A program made the position numbers and the translations under genes. This document shows, piece after piece, positions 48,137 to 56,138 of a stretch of 64,000 bases of DNA (position 1 is its first letter; every line of letters begins with the position of its first letter). Under the pieces are notes generated by a model. That model was not told where the DNA came from. It did not search any database and saw only the letters and a program-made list of their open reading frames with translations. The stretch is from Pseudomonadota bacterium (GTDB taxonomy: Bacteria > Desulfobacterota > Desulfarculia > Desulfarculales > Desulfarculaceae), in NCBI GenBank assembly GCA_018896025.1, contig JAHIND010000034.1, forward strand, positions 1 through 64,000. The letters are read 5' to 3'.

Positions 48137-48823
48137 ATGACCACCGCGCAGAGCAAAAAACAAGCGAGACGGGACATCCTGGTGATCGGGGGAGGGCGCT
48201 TCGGCCGTTTGGCCCTGGAGCGACTGCCCGACCGGGTGTCTACGGTGGTAGAGCCAAAGCCCGATGAGGCCCTCCTGGCTCTGGCCCATGAGCAGGGCGT
48301 TAATTTGGTGCAAGCCTCGGGGGTGGATTTCCTGGCCCCCGCCTTGGCCGCGGACCAGCCGCCCGCGTGGGTGGTGCCCGCCTTGCCCCGCCATCTGCTG
48401 CACGATTGGCTCTTGCGCGAGCTGGCCCCCCTGGGGGCTCGGGCCGTGGAGGTCCCCCAGGAGGTCCTGCCTCCGGCGGCCTCGGTGTTTCGGGGGGAGG
48501 AGGGCCAACTCTTCGTGAGCCTGGCCGACTTCCTATGCCCGGACGACTGCCCCGAGCCGCCCAAGCTCTGCACGGTCACCGGGAAGCCGCGAGGCGAGCC
48601 CCTGTACCAGCGCTTGGCCGGGATGAGCCCCACGGGTTGGCAGGTGGCGGTGCTGCGCAGCCGCCAGTTGGCTCCCGGCGTGGGTGGCTGCCTGCCTGGG
48701 GAAATGCTGCAAATAAAATATAATATCGAGGCCTTAGGTGGAGACTGGCTGGTGGCCACCTCCTGCCGCTGCCACGGGGTGGTCAGCGGACTCAGCCTGC
48801 CGGAGAAGCCGCAACATGAATAA
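48137..48823 (+). CDS. Uncharacterised protein with N-terminal Rossmann-like motif and C-terminal cysteines
   Basis: A 228-residue protein I do not recognise. The N-terminus DILVIGGGRFGRLALERLP looks like a dinucleotide-binding turn, as in TrkA-N domains, but the following sequence is not a known dehydrogenase. Two cysteine groups follow: LCPDDCPEPPKLC around residues 135-147 and SCRCHG around 211-216, suggestive of a metal site. GAGGGG lies ahead of ATG 48137. It overlaps the HAD hydrolase gene by eight bases and so probably belongs to a small operon with it. Confidence 0.8.
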   Translation: MTTAQSKKQARRDILVIGGGRFGRLALERLPDRVSTVVEPKPDEALLALAHEQGVNLVQASGVDFLAPALAADQPPAWVVPALPRHLLHDWLLRELAPLGARAVEVPQEVLPPAASVFRGEEGQLFVSLADFLCPDDCPEPPKLCTVTGKPRGEPLYQRLAGMSPTGWQVAVLRSRQLAPGVGGCLPGEMLQIKYNIEALGGDWLVATSCRCHGVVSGLSLPEKPQHE

Positions 48824-49499
48824 TTTCAGCTACCAGGCGGTGCTTTTCGACATGGACGGAGTGGTGCTGGACTCCATGGAGCAGCACTCCGCCGCCTGGC
48901 TGCGGGTGATGCGCGCCGCCGGCCTTCGGGTGGAACGGGAGTTCGTGCTGGCCCACGAGGGCTGTTTGCAGACCGAGGTCCTGGAAAAGCTTCTCAACGA
49001 GCAGGGGGTGGTTTTGCCGCCGGGGCAGGGGGCGGCGGAGTTCATGTTGCGCCTGCTGGATGACCAGCGCCGCCTCTACCTGGACGAGTTCGCCCACCAG
49101 GTTACGCCCTTTCCCGGCGCGGCCGGGCTGTTGGCCGCCCTGGCGGGCCGGGGAGTGCCCACCGCCCTGGTAACCAGCTCCCGCCGCGACCAGGTGGAAA
49201 GCTGCCTGCCTGGTGAATTGCTGCAAGGATTCGCGCACATAGTAACCTCGGACGACGTGGGGCGACACAAGCCCCATCCCGAGCCCTATCTCAAGGCTTC
49301 CCAGGCCCTAGGCGTGGCTGCCGTGGATTGCCTGGTGGTGGAGAACGCCCCAGCCGGCATCGCCGCCGCCCGGGCTGCGGGCGCGGTGTGTTACGCCGTG
49401 GCCACCACCCTGGGCCGGGAGCATCTGGCCCAGGCCCACGCCATATTTGACGGCCTGGACGAGCTGTCCCATCACCTGGGATTCAACAGGGCAGGGTAG
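48816..49499 (+). CDS. HAD-superfamily hydrolase (beta-phosphoglucomutase-like)
   Basis: A 227-residue phosphatase or mutase. Motif I FDMDGVVLDSMEQH, motif II ALVTSSRRDQV, motif III/IV KPHPEPYLKASQALG and VVENAPAGIAAARAAG are complete with a helical cap. Substrate unknown, likely a sugar phosphate or phosphoglycolate. It overlaps both neighbours slightly, so translation is coupled with the Rossmann-like and TIM-barrel genes. Confidence 0.92.
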   Translation: MNNFSYQAVLFDMDGVVLDSMEQHSAAWLRVMRAAGLRVEREFVLAHEGCLQTEVLEKLLNEQGVVLPPGQGAAEFMLRLLDDQRRLYLDEFAHQVTPFPGAAGLLAALAGRGVPTALVTSSRRDQVESCLPGELLQGFAHIVTSDDVGRHKPHPEPYLKASQALGVAAVDCLVVENAPAGIAAARAAGAVCYAVATTLGREHLAQAHAIFDGLDELSHHLGFNRAG

Positions 49500-49501
49500 T
49501 G

Positions 49502-50440
49502 ATGCGGGTCCTGCTGGCCCAGGTTTCCCTCTTGCCAGAAATACTTAGCAAAAAGATAAACGCTTGGGACTTGCCCCGTTTGGCGGCCCAAAACGGCTTC
49601 CAAGGGGTGGAGTGGCTGGACCGCCTGCTGCCGTCCCTGGAGCCTACGGCCCTGCGCCGTTTGGGCCAGTTGAGCCGCGAGGCTGGTGCGGCGCCCAACG
49701 CTTTGAGCCTGAGCATCCCCTATGATGCATCGCCCAACCGCCTGAACGCGGCCACGAGACGCTGCCTGGCTCTGCTGGAGGCCTGCCCGGATATGGGGGT
49801 GAGCGTGGTGCGGGTGGCCTTGGCCCGCAGCGGACTCAACCTAGGGCATTTATTGGAGATTGCTGCCTCACTGCGTCCGGTGTCTTGTCAGCGGCGCGAT
49901 CCCCTGGGCTGGGCCGGGCGCTTGATCTACTTTGCCTTGGCAAGAGCTGGCTTGGCCCGCGACCGGGGCCACGGGATGGCTCCGCCGCCATACCCTAAGG
50001 AGGCGTTGGATAGGGCGGCGCGTTCTTTGGAGCCCCTGGCCAAAAGGGCGGCTGAGTTGGGACTGAGCCTGGGGGTGGAGAACCACTGGGGGATCAGCGG
50101 CCGCCCGGATGATCTTTTGTATACAATGGGGCGTTTGCGGGACTTTGGTCTGGGGGCGTGCCTGGATTTGGACAACTTCTACCGGGATCGGGACGCCTTG
50201 GACGGGGTGGCCGCTTTAGCCTCCCAGGCGGTCCACGTCCACTACAAGGCTCATGGCGTCGACGCCAGAGCCGAGGCCCAGGGTCTAGGCTACCAGGCCC
50301 GTTTGGAGGCTCTCAGGGCCGTGGGCTATGCCGGTGCTTTCAGCGTGGAATACGAAGGCCCGCCGCCCGGTCTGAACGGGGCGCGGCGGGCCGCCGAAGT
50401 GTTGCGTGCCTTGTGGGAGCCGGAGGCTAGTCCCACATAA
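49502..50440 (+). CDS. Sugar phosphate isomerase/epimerase-like TIM barrel (AP endonuclease 2 fold)
   Basis: About 312 residues of the xylose-isomerase-like TIM barrel. GFQGVEWLDRLL, LGLSLGVENHWGISGRPDD (metal-binding Glu and His), LDLDNFYRD and FSVEYEGPPPG are the conserved strands. Function is not fixed by sequence. ATG 49502 or GTG 49499 are both possible at the end of the HAD gene. Tail-to-tail with the next leftward gene. Confidence 0.87.
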   Translation: MRVLLAQVSLLPEILSKKINAWDLPRLAAQNGFQGVEWLDRLLPSLEPTALRRLGQLSREAGAAPNALSLSIPYDASPNRLNAATRRCLALLEACPDMGVSVVRVALARSGLNLGHLLEIAASLRPVSCQRRDPLGWAGRLIYFALARAGLARDRGHGMAPPPYPKEALDRAARSLEPLAKRAAELGLSLGVENHWGISGRPDDLLYTMGRLRDFGLGACLDLDNFYRDRDALDGVAALASQAVHVHYKAHGVDARAEAQGLGYQARLEALRAVGYAGAFSVEYEGPPPGLNGARRAAEVLRALWEPEASPT

Positions 50441-50729
50441 TGGTTTCGTTGCCCGTGGGGAACTTTTCCACCCTGGGCAATTCCACCCAACGTATGCGAA
50501 TTCCCTGGGGCGTGTTCACGATGACCCGCTGCCAGGACTTGCCGCTCTGGGTGTCCACCATGAGCATGCCGCCGTAGGGTTTGGCAGCCTGGAAAATCTG
50601 ATAGCGGGGTGGCGGGCTGTACAGACTCAGGGCGCCGCCTTGCGGGGTCGCCCCAGGTGGCGAGGCCATGGCCGGCGCGGCGCAGGCCAACAGGGCCAGA
50701 AGCAGGAAACAGGCGAGTATGGCTCTCAT
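50427..50729 (-). CDS. Small secreted protein
   Basis: A 100-residue protein with Sec signal peptide (MRAILACFLLLALLACAAPAMA). The mature part of about 78 residues has YQIFQAAKPYGGMLMVDTQSG and GIRIRWVEL, with no family I recognise. Strong ribosome site AAGGAGG. Its own promoter is likely (50757-50786). It overlaps the preceding rightward gene by 14 bases at the 3 prime ends. Confidence 0.82.
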   Translation of the reverse strand: MRAILACFLLLALLACAAPAMASPPGATPQGGALSLYSPPPRYQIFQAAKPYGGMLMVDTQSGKSWQRVIVNTPQGIRIRWVELPRVEKFPTGNETIMWD

Positions 50730-50756
50730 GGAGATACCTCCTTCTTATTTTCGTAA

Positions 50757-50786
50757 ATTTTAGCTCCGTAGGGCGCTTTGTGGCAA
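50757..50786 (-). promoter_or_regulatory. Likely promoter of the small secreted protein gene
   Basis: On the minus strand TTGCCA (50786-50781) and TAAAAT (50762-50757) are 18 bases apart. Confidence 0.4.
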
Positions 50787-51101
50787 GCAATAACTATTAA
50801 GACAGTTAAACCGAATACTAAACTAATAAACTTCATAATAACAATTAGTATAAACTGTTAACTACATGAAAACATGTGTCGCATATGCTGCGCTTTTCTT
50901 GACTTCCCTTGAATGCTGGCCTCCCGTTATTTATAACGTCGCATAAGATATATTATGTAAACTTATGAGTAGATCAAATGTAAACCCGCCAAATCCTGCA
51001 AATCCCAGGCCCTGCTCGGCGTCCCCCGGCAAGTGCGAATGTGCCCTGCCGGGAGGTCATAATAAAGCGCAATTAATTCGAAAACAGACCCTGTAACCAT
51101 C

Positions 51102-51131
51102 TTGACGCGTACCTACCCCGCTGCATAGAAT
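51102..51131 (+). promoter_or_regulatory. Likely promoter of pckG
   Basis: TTGACG (51102-51107) and TAGAAT (51126-51131) are 18 bases apart, which leaves a leader of about 235 bases before the pckG ATG. Confidence 0.45.
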
Positions 51132-51371
51132 GAAACACCTTTAACTTGGTTGGTCGGAGAAGCCATGGCCGCCCTGGGCCTGGTTTAGCCGCTTTGTTTT
51201 TAACAGTGCTCAACGGACACCCGCGCACCGGCGCCATTTCACGGGACCGGTGGACCGGTGAACTTTTGGAATAAAAATTGTTTAGTCGAAAGTTCTCCCC
51301 CCCCTCGGGCGTCCGCCTCAGCCCTTCCCCTATTTAACCGTCTAGTGCGACGATAATCAGAAGGAGTCCCC

Positions 51372-53339
51372 ATGCTAAAGCTCAATAATGGAGTTGATAT
51401 CCTCACAGACATCGGTGGAGTCAAACAAGACCAGGTGGACCGCGTACTGCGCGAGGCCATGGACGACACCGAGTTCGCCAAAATCGAAAAGATCAAAAAC
51501 CCCCAGGCTCGGCTTAAGATAGCCAACACCATCGCCCTGGGTCAGCCGGATAAGGTTTTCGTGAACACCGGCAGCGAGCAAGACGTGCAGCGCATTCGCG
51601 AGCTGTGCCTCACCCTGGGCGAGGAGCAGACCCTGGCCATTCCCGGCCACACCCTGCACTACGACTTGGCCGAGGAACAGGCCCGCATCGTGGACCGCAC
51701 CTTTTACATCGCCAACCCCGAGGACACCGTAAGCTCCCTGGCCAACCGCCTGGAGCGCAAGGATGCCTACGCCTACGTCAAAGAGCACATGGTCGGCATG
51801 ATGAAGGGCATGACCCTGGTCATCGGCTTCTACTCCCGCGGCCCGGTGGGCGCGGTTGCCGCCATCCCGGCCATCGAAGCCACCACCTCTCTGTACGTGT
51901 GCCACTCGGCCGAGCTCTTGTACCGCAACTGCTTCGCGCAGTTCGACGACGAGGTGGACCGCGTGGGCCACTTCTTCACCAACGTGCATTGCCAGGGCCC
52001 CAACCGCGCCGAGGACCTGCCCAACGCCCGGGTGCTCATGGACCGCTCCTACCAGACCACCTTCAGCACCTTCTGCACCTACGCGGGCAACACTCTGCTG
52101 CTCAAGAAGGGCAACCACCGCTTTGCCGTGGACCGCGCCACCTACTACCGCGCGGGTCATGAGCTTTCTGAGCACATGTTCATCACCGGCCTCAAGGGCC
52201 CCGGCGGCCGCGTGACCTTCTTCGCGGGCGCGGCTCCCTCGGGCTGTGGCAAGACCACCACGGCCATGGTGGGCGAGGAGTTCATCAGCGACGACTTGGC
52301 CCAGATCTGGATCGCCGAGGACGGTACCATCCGCAGCATCAACCCCGAGACCGGCATCTTCGGCATCATCCAGGACGTGAACTGGACCGACGATCCCATG
52401 ATCATGGAGCTGCTGCGCAAGGAAAAGGCCGAGGTCATCTTCTCCAACATCCTGGTCAAGGACGGCGTCCCCTACTGGGTGGGCAGCGGCGAAGAAACCC
52501 CGAAAGAGGGCTTCAACTTCCAGGGTGAGTGGGCTGAGGGCAAAAAGGACGTTGGCGGCAAGGCAGTCCCCCTGTCCCACGCCAACGCCCGCTTCACCAT
52601 GCGCGCCGAGGTGCTGGCCAACTGCAGCAACAAGCTGCACGACCCCTCGGGCGTGATCACCAAGGTCTTCACCTACAACGGCCGCGACGCGGACACCATG
52701 CCTCCGGTGCGCGTGGCACGCGACGCCGACGAGGGCGTGGTCATCGGAGCCTCCATCGTGAGCAAGGCCACGGCCACCGAGGTGGGCGCCACCGGCGTGA
52801 AGCGTCAGCCCTGGGCCAACCAGCCTTTCATCCCCGGCGCCTTGGGCGACAACATGGTGGCCCAGTTCGATTTCTTCAATAACGACGCCATCGCCCCCGA
52901 GCACCGGCCCATCATGGCCGGCCTCAACTACTTCCTGACCCACGAGGCCCGCGGCGGCGAAGGCGACGGCCTGCTGGGCGAGAAGCGCGACGTCAAGGTG
53001 TGGTTGAGCTGGCTGGACCGCCTGATCCACAACGAGGTGGGCTCCATACCCTCCCCCGTGGGCCTGCTGCCCGAGTATGAGGACCTCAAGGCCATGTTCG
53101 CCGAGCTGTTGGACAAGGAATACCCCAAGGACCTGTACGACAAGCAGTTCTCCCTGTATGCGGACAAGATTATTGCCCGCATCGACCTGCAATCCGATGC
53201 CTTCAAGAAAGAGGAGAACATTCCTGAGCGCCTCTTCACGATCTACGAGGCGCAGCGCAAGCAGATGGAAGAGCTCAAGGCCAAGTACGGCAACATCATC
53301 ACCATAGAGCAGCTCAAGGAGCTGAACGCCTCCAAGTAG
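51372..53339 (+). CDS. pckG: Phosphoenolpyruvate carboxykinase (GTP)
   Basis: A 655-residue enzyme interconverting oxaloacetate and phosphoenolpyruvate, the link between C4 acids and gluconeogenesis. The GTP-type P-loop is GAAPSGCGKTTTAM; DDLAQIWIAEDG holds metal ligands and NARFTMRA the substrate site. Length fits the GTP class, not the 540-residue ATP class. ATG 51372 follows AGAAGGAG. A strong terminator follows; it is a single-gene transcript. Confidence 0.96.
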   Translation: MLKLNNGVDILTDIGGVKQDQVDRVLREAMDDTEFAKIEKIKNPQARLKIANTIALGQPDKVFVNTGSEQDVQRIRELCLTLGEEQTLAIPGHTLHYDLAEEQARIVDRTFYIANPEDTVSSLANRLERKDAYAYVKEHMVGMMKGMTLVIGFYSRGPVGAVAAIPAIEATTSLYVCHSAELLYRNCFAQFDDEVDRVGHFFTNVHCQGPNRAEDLPNARVLMDRSYQTTFSTFCTYAGNTLLLKKGNHRFAVDRATYYRAGHELSEHMFITGLKGPGGRVTFFAGAAPSGCGKTTTAMVGEEFISDDLAQIWIAEDGTIRSINPETGIFGIIQDVNWTDDPMIMELLRKEKAEVIFSNILVKDGVPYWVGSGEETPKEGFNFQGEWAEGKKDVGGKAVPLSHANARFTMRAEVLANCSNKLHDPSGVITKVFTYNGRDADTMPPVRVARDADEGVVIGASIVSKATATEVGATGVKRQPWANQPFIPGALGDNMVAQFDFFNNDAIAPEHRPIMAGLNYFLTHEARGGEGDGLLGEKRDVKVWLSWLDRLIHNEVGSIPSPVGLLPEYEDLKAMFAELLDKEYPKDLYDKQFSLYADKIIARIDLQSDAFKKEENIPERLFTIYEAQRKQMEELKAKYGNIITIEQLKELNASK

Positions 53340-53366
53340 GCTAAACGCCCTATTCCGCAGCACAGC

Positions 53367-53402
53367 AAGGCCCCGGCCGGGTTTCGGCCGGGGCCTTTTT
53401 TG
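53367..53402 (+). terminator. Intrinsic terminator after pckG
   Basis: AAGGCCCCGGCCG and CGGCCGGGGCCTT form a 13-bp perfect stem around GGTTT, running into a T tract. Confidence 0.93.
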
Positions 53403-53411
53403 ACTAAGCAT

Positions 53412-53439
53412 TTGGTTGACGCTGAAAATAGGGCATAAT
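53412..53439 (+). promoter_or_regulatory. Possible promoter of the P1-family peptidase gene
   Basis: TTGGTT (53412-53417) and CATAAT (53434-53439) are 16 bases apart; transcription would begin near 53446, downstream of the first open codon of the frame, which favours the later TTG start. Confidence 0.35.
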
Positions 53440-53469
53440 GATTTGGTCTTTAGCAAGGGAGAGCAAGGC

Positions 53470-54480
53470 TTGAGCCGACCCGGACCCCACAACTGCATCA
53501 CCGATGTGAGCGGCCTCAAGGTAGGCTCCTACACCGACCGGGAAGCCCTGTGCGGCTGCACTCTGGTGCTATGCCCCGCAGGTGCGGTGGCTGGGGTGGA
53601 CGTGCGCGGCGCGGCGCCGGGCACCCGGGAGACCGACCTGCTGGACCCGGTGAACCTGGTGAATGAGGTGCATGCGGTTAGCCTCAGCGGAGGTTCGGTG
53701 TACGGCCTGGCCTGCGCCGACGGCGCGGTGCGTTGGCTCAGCGAGCAAGGCATCGGCTTTCCCCTGGACGACCAGGGCCACGTGGCCCCCATCGTGCCCG
53801 GCGCGGTGCTCTACGACCTGGGCCGAGGGGCGGAGTTCGTGCCCCCGGTGGGGCCTGATTGGGGCCGCGCCGCCTGCGACGTGGCCAGCGAAGAACCGAT
53901 TACCCTGGGATGCCTGGGCGCGGGAACCGGCGCGGTGGCCGGCGGCATGAAGGGCGGCCTGGGCTCGGCCAGCGAGCTGCTGGAAAGCGGGGTAACCGTG
54001 GGGGCTGTGGTGGCGGTAAACTCCCTGGGCTCGCTGCTCAACCCGACTACCGGCCTGTTTTGGGAGCTGGGTCTGGAACTGGGCCACGAGTTCGGCCCGG
54101 ACGCCGCCCAGGCCAAGGTGCTGCCCCCCTGGCCTCCCCAGGCCGAAGCGGCCAAGAACACCACCATCGGGGTGGTGGCCACCGACGCCACCCTGACCAA
54201 GGCCCAGTGCAAGAAAATGGCTCAGATGGCCCAGGACGGCCTGGCCCGAGCCATCCGCCCGGCCCACACCATGTTCGACGGGGACACTATCTTCGCCCTG
54301 GCCACCGGCGGGCGTCCCCTGCCCTCCTCGCCCGGCTTTTTCGGACCGCCAGAGGCCACGGCGGTGAGCGAGATAAGCCGGGTCGCGGCCGACTGCCTCA
54401 GCCGGGCCATCATCCGGGCGGTCTTGGCGGCCGAGAGCCTGGGCGGCTGGCTCGCTTTCCGCGATCTGGCCAACCGCTAG
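53470..54480 (+). CDS. P1 family peptidase (DmpA/S58 fold)
   Basis: About 336 residues of the P1/DmpA family, N-terminal-nucleophile hydrolases that act on N-terminal amino acids or short amides after self-cleavage. HNCITDVSGLKVGSYTD opens the fold; LSGGSVYGLACADGAVRWL, GTGAVAGGMKGGLGSAS and VGAVVAVNSLGSLLNP (around the expected self-cleavage strand) follow. TTG 53470 with AGGGAG ahead was chosen over TTG 53416, which precedes the predicted promoter start. Specificity unknown. Confidence 0.88.
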   Translation: MSRPGPHNCITDVSGLKVGSYTDREALCGCTLVLCPAGAVAGVDVRGAAPGTRETDLLDPVNLVNEVHAVSLSGGSVYGLACADGAVRWLSEQGIGFPLDDQGHVAPIVPGAVLYDLGRGAEFVPPVGPDWGRAACDVASEEPITLGCLGAGTGAVAGGMKGGLGSASELLESGVTVGAVVAVNSLGSLLNPTTGLFWELGLELGHEFGPDAAQAKVLPPWPPQAEAAKNTTIGVVATDATLTKAQCKKMAQMAQDGLARAIRPAHTMFDGDTIFALATGGRPLPSSPGFFGPPEATAVSEISRVAADCLSRAIIRAVLAAESLGGWLAFRDLANR

Positions 54481-54508
54481 CCAAACATCAACCACGATTG
54501 GAACCTAC

Positions 54509-54904
54509 ATGAAACGATTGCTATTGGCGGCTCTGACCATCTGCCTGGCCTTGGCCCTGAGCGCCTGCGCGGGGCCCAACAGCCAAGAGAAGATTCAGCA
54601 AAACGACCGCCTCCTCTTGTCTTCCGGTTTTGACGCCATACCCGCCAGCACCCCGGCGCGCATGAAGCACCTTGAGTCCATGCCTCAGCACCGCATCCTG
54701 CACCTGGTGCGCGACGGCAAGGACTATTACCTGTGGGCCGACGCGGCCAACGGGCAATGCCTGTGGGTGGGCACCTGGCAGGACTACCAGCGTTTCAAGC
54801 AATTGGCCTGGGACATGTACAACCAGGGCGGCCAGAACCGCCTGGACTACACGGACGGCTGGTCCAGCGGGCCGGTGGACTGGGACATGTGGGGGCCTTG
54901 GTAG
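54509..54904 (+). CDS. Small lipoprotein of unknown function
   Basis: A 131-residue protein with lipoprotein signal (MKRLLLAALTICLALALSAC, lipobox LSAC). The mature part contains RLLLSSGFDAIPASTPA and KDYYLWADAANGQCLWVG, then a tail rich in Trp, Asp and Gly. No family recognised with certainty. It lies 28 bases after the peptidase gene and may share its transcript. Confidence 0.8.
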   Translation: MKRLLLAALTICLALALSACAGPNSQEKIQQNDRLLLSSGFDAIPASTPARMKHLESMPQHRILHLVRDGKDYYLWADAANGQCLWVGTWQDYQRFKQLAWDMYNQGGQNRLDYTDGWSSGPVDWDMWGPW

Positions 54905-54961
54905 GGATAAGCCGCCTAAAAATTTCATCCATATAACTGAACCGGTTACCGGGGGATACCA

Positions 54962-54991
54962 TTGGACAGCGCTGGGAAATGTAGCTAATAT
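54962..54991 (+). promoter_or_regulatory. Likely promoter of the DsrE-like selenoprotein gene
   Basis: TTGGAC (54962-54967) and TAATAT (54986-54991) are 18 bases apart, with a leader of about 30 bases before ATG 55029. A palindrome AACCGGTT lies at 54940-54947, just upstream. Confidence 0.45.
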
Positions 54992-55028
54992 AGGCATATC
55001 CGATACTGATCAGGTAAAAGGATAGATC

Positions 55029-55349
55029 ATGCAGATACTTATGGTGATCTCCAGCACGGACCCTGAGATCAAGTGGAACGCGATTAGGCTGGGCAACTTC
55101 CTGCTCAACCAGAACGAGGAAGTCACCATCTTCCTCAACGGCCCGGCCACCGACCTGTATGCGGGCGACAGCGAGGTCTTCCCCATTCGGGAACAGGCCA
55201 AAATATTCGCTCTCAGCGAGGGGGTGCTGGCAGCCTGAGGCAAGTGCATGGGCGTCCACGGTGTGGACGAAGATCAGTACTTCAAGCTGTCCAATATGAA
55301 TTTTTTGTACGAGCAGATTCAACAAGCCGACAAAATTTTAAATTTTTAG
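55029..55349 (+). CDS. DsrE-family selenoprotein (in-frame UGA = selenocysteine 70)
   Basis: A 106-residue DsrE/DsrF-like protein if TGA at 55236-55238 is read as selenocysteine. The N-terminal MQILMVISSTDPEIKWNAIRL and the C-terminal LYEQIQQADKILNF are both typical of the DsrE fold and lie on opposite sides of the TGA in one frame. The UGA falls in the active-site loop: GVLAA-U-GKC-MGVHG, so the redox motif is UxxC (U70, C73), where relatives carry Cys. A SECIS-like hairpin follows (listed separately). DsrE-type proteins handle sulfane sulfur or thiol redox in the cytoplasm. AAGGAT precedes ATG 55029. Reading the TGA as stop would leave a 69-residue fragment without active site. Confidence 0.85.
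55242..55282 (+). promoter_or_regulatory. Bacterial SECIS-like hairpin in the selenoprotein gene
   Basis: Upper stem CGTCCAC (55253-55259) pairs with GTGGACG (55263-55269) around the three-base loop GGT; lower stem AAGTGC (55242-55247) pairs with GTACTT (55277-55282), one G-T pair. The loop starts 22 bases after the UGA and begins with GG, inside the spacing and loop rules for bacterial SECIS elements read by SelB. Confidence 0.75.
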
Positions 55350-55376
55350 CCCGAAGCGATTATCGTCGGGTTAAAA
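55344..55376. repeat. Hairpin around the selenoprotein stop codon
   Basis: TTTTAGCCCGA (55344-55354) pairs with TCGGGTTAAAA (55366-55376), one G-T pair. It contains the TAG stop. No T tract follows, so it may protect the 3 prime end rather than terminate. Confidence 0.5.
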
Positions 55377-55463
55377 GCTAACGGCGCGCTCTTGGTGCGC
55401 GTCGCGTACCGCTGAGGTCCCCTCACAACCGCCCGCCTTGCGGGCCGTTCCCTATCCAATCGC

Positions 55464-55492
55464 TTGACAAGCGCCCAACACCCTGCTATCAA
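55464..55492 (+). promoter_or_regulatory. Promoter of pyrR
   Basis: TTGACA (55464-55469), 17-base spacer, TATCAA (55487-55492). Predicted leader about 60 bases. Confidence 0.6.
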
Positions 55493-55557
55493 AGTATCTT
55501 TCGTGCTGGCTTGCCCCTCGTAAGAAAACCATCGGCAAAAGAGTAGCGCATAACAAC

Positions 55558-56127
55558 ATGCAGTCCGCCAGCTTAAATCAGCCCCACCCTGTCTTTGACA
55601 GCAAGGACATATCCCTGGGCGTCCGTGAGATCGCCCGCGGCCTGCTGCGCCGTCACCCCGAGCCAGGCGGCCTGGGGCTGGTGGGCATCCACACCGGGGG
55701 GGACCTGCTGCTGCGGCGCATCGAGGCGGCCATGGCCCAGGTTATTGGCGAGCCGCTCAACCTGGACAAGGGCCTGGTGGACATCGCCTTTTACCGCGAC
55801 GACTGGACCCGCCTGCGCCAGGTGCCCAAGCTCAACGACACGGTGATCAAATTCCCGGTGGAAGGCCGCCGCCTGGTCTTGATCGACGACGTGATCTTCT
55901 CCGGCCGCACGGTGCGCGCCGCCCTGGAGGCCATCTTCTCCCTGGGCCGCCCGGCCTCGGTGGATCTGGCCGTACTGGTGGACCGGGGCCACCGCGAGCT
56001 GCCCATCCAGCCCGACTTCACCGGCCTTGACCTCACCACCCAGCGCAGCGAATCGGTGAACGTGTTCCTGTTCCCCGACTCGAGCCAGGACCACGTGCTC
56101 CTGGAGCCGGGCAAGTACCGAGAATAG
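55558..56127 (+). CDS. pyrR: PyrR: pyrimidine operon regulator / uracil phosphoribosyltransferase
   Basis: A 189-residue phosphoribosyltransferase-fold protein. The PRPP loop VLIDDVIFSGRTVRAAL, GLVGIHTGGDLLLRR, DIAFYRDDWTRL and the end LLEPGKYRE are PyrR signatures. PyrR binds pyr mRNA when UMP is high and also has uracil phosphoribosyltransferase activity. No pyr biosynthetic gene lies next to it, so it would act in trans. ATG 55558 has no clear ribosome site. Faces recD2 tail-to-tail. Confidence 0.93.
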   Translation: MQSASLNQPHPVFDSKDISLGVREIARGLLRRHPEPGGLGLVGIHTGGDLLLRRIEAAMAQVIGEPLNLDKGLVDIAFYRDDWTRLRQVPKLNDTVIKFPVEGRRLVLIDDVIFSGRTVRAALEAIFSLGRPASVDLAVLVDRGHRELPIQPDFTGLDLTTQRSESVNVFLFPDSSQDHVLLEPGKYRE

Positions 56128-56138
56128 CCCCAGCGGCC

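Larger units (their letters stand above)
50730..51371. other. AT-rich intergenic region and long pckG leader
   Basis: 640 bases without an assigned gene. The part to about 51000 is AT-rich with short palindromes (for example CATAA-GATATA-TTATG at 50942-50957 and CATG-AAAA-CATG near 50865). The rest holds a promoter, a seven-codon open frame (51165-51188) with a GGAGA ahead, and a tandem 8-base repeat GGACCGGT at 51244-51259. No RNA gene or riboswitch recognised. Confidence 0.6.

Noticed and set aside
53416..53469. Upstream TTG start (53416) for the P1-family peptidase
   Set aside because: It lies between and upstream of the predicted promoter elements, has no ribosome site and adds 18 residues not expected for the family.
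55236..55238. DsrE-like gene as a pseudogene broken by TGA
   Set aside because: The frame stays intact on both sides, the UGA sits exactly at the active-site residue with Cys three positions later, and a SECIS-like hairpin follows at the right distance.
55377..55463. Hairpins (for example GCCCGC-CTT-GCGGGC) as a rho-independent terminator before pyrR
   Set aside because: No T tract follows any of them, so termination is not supported.
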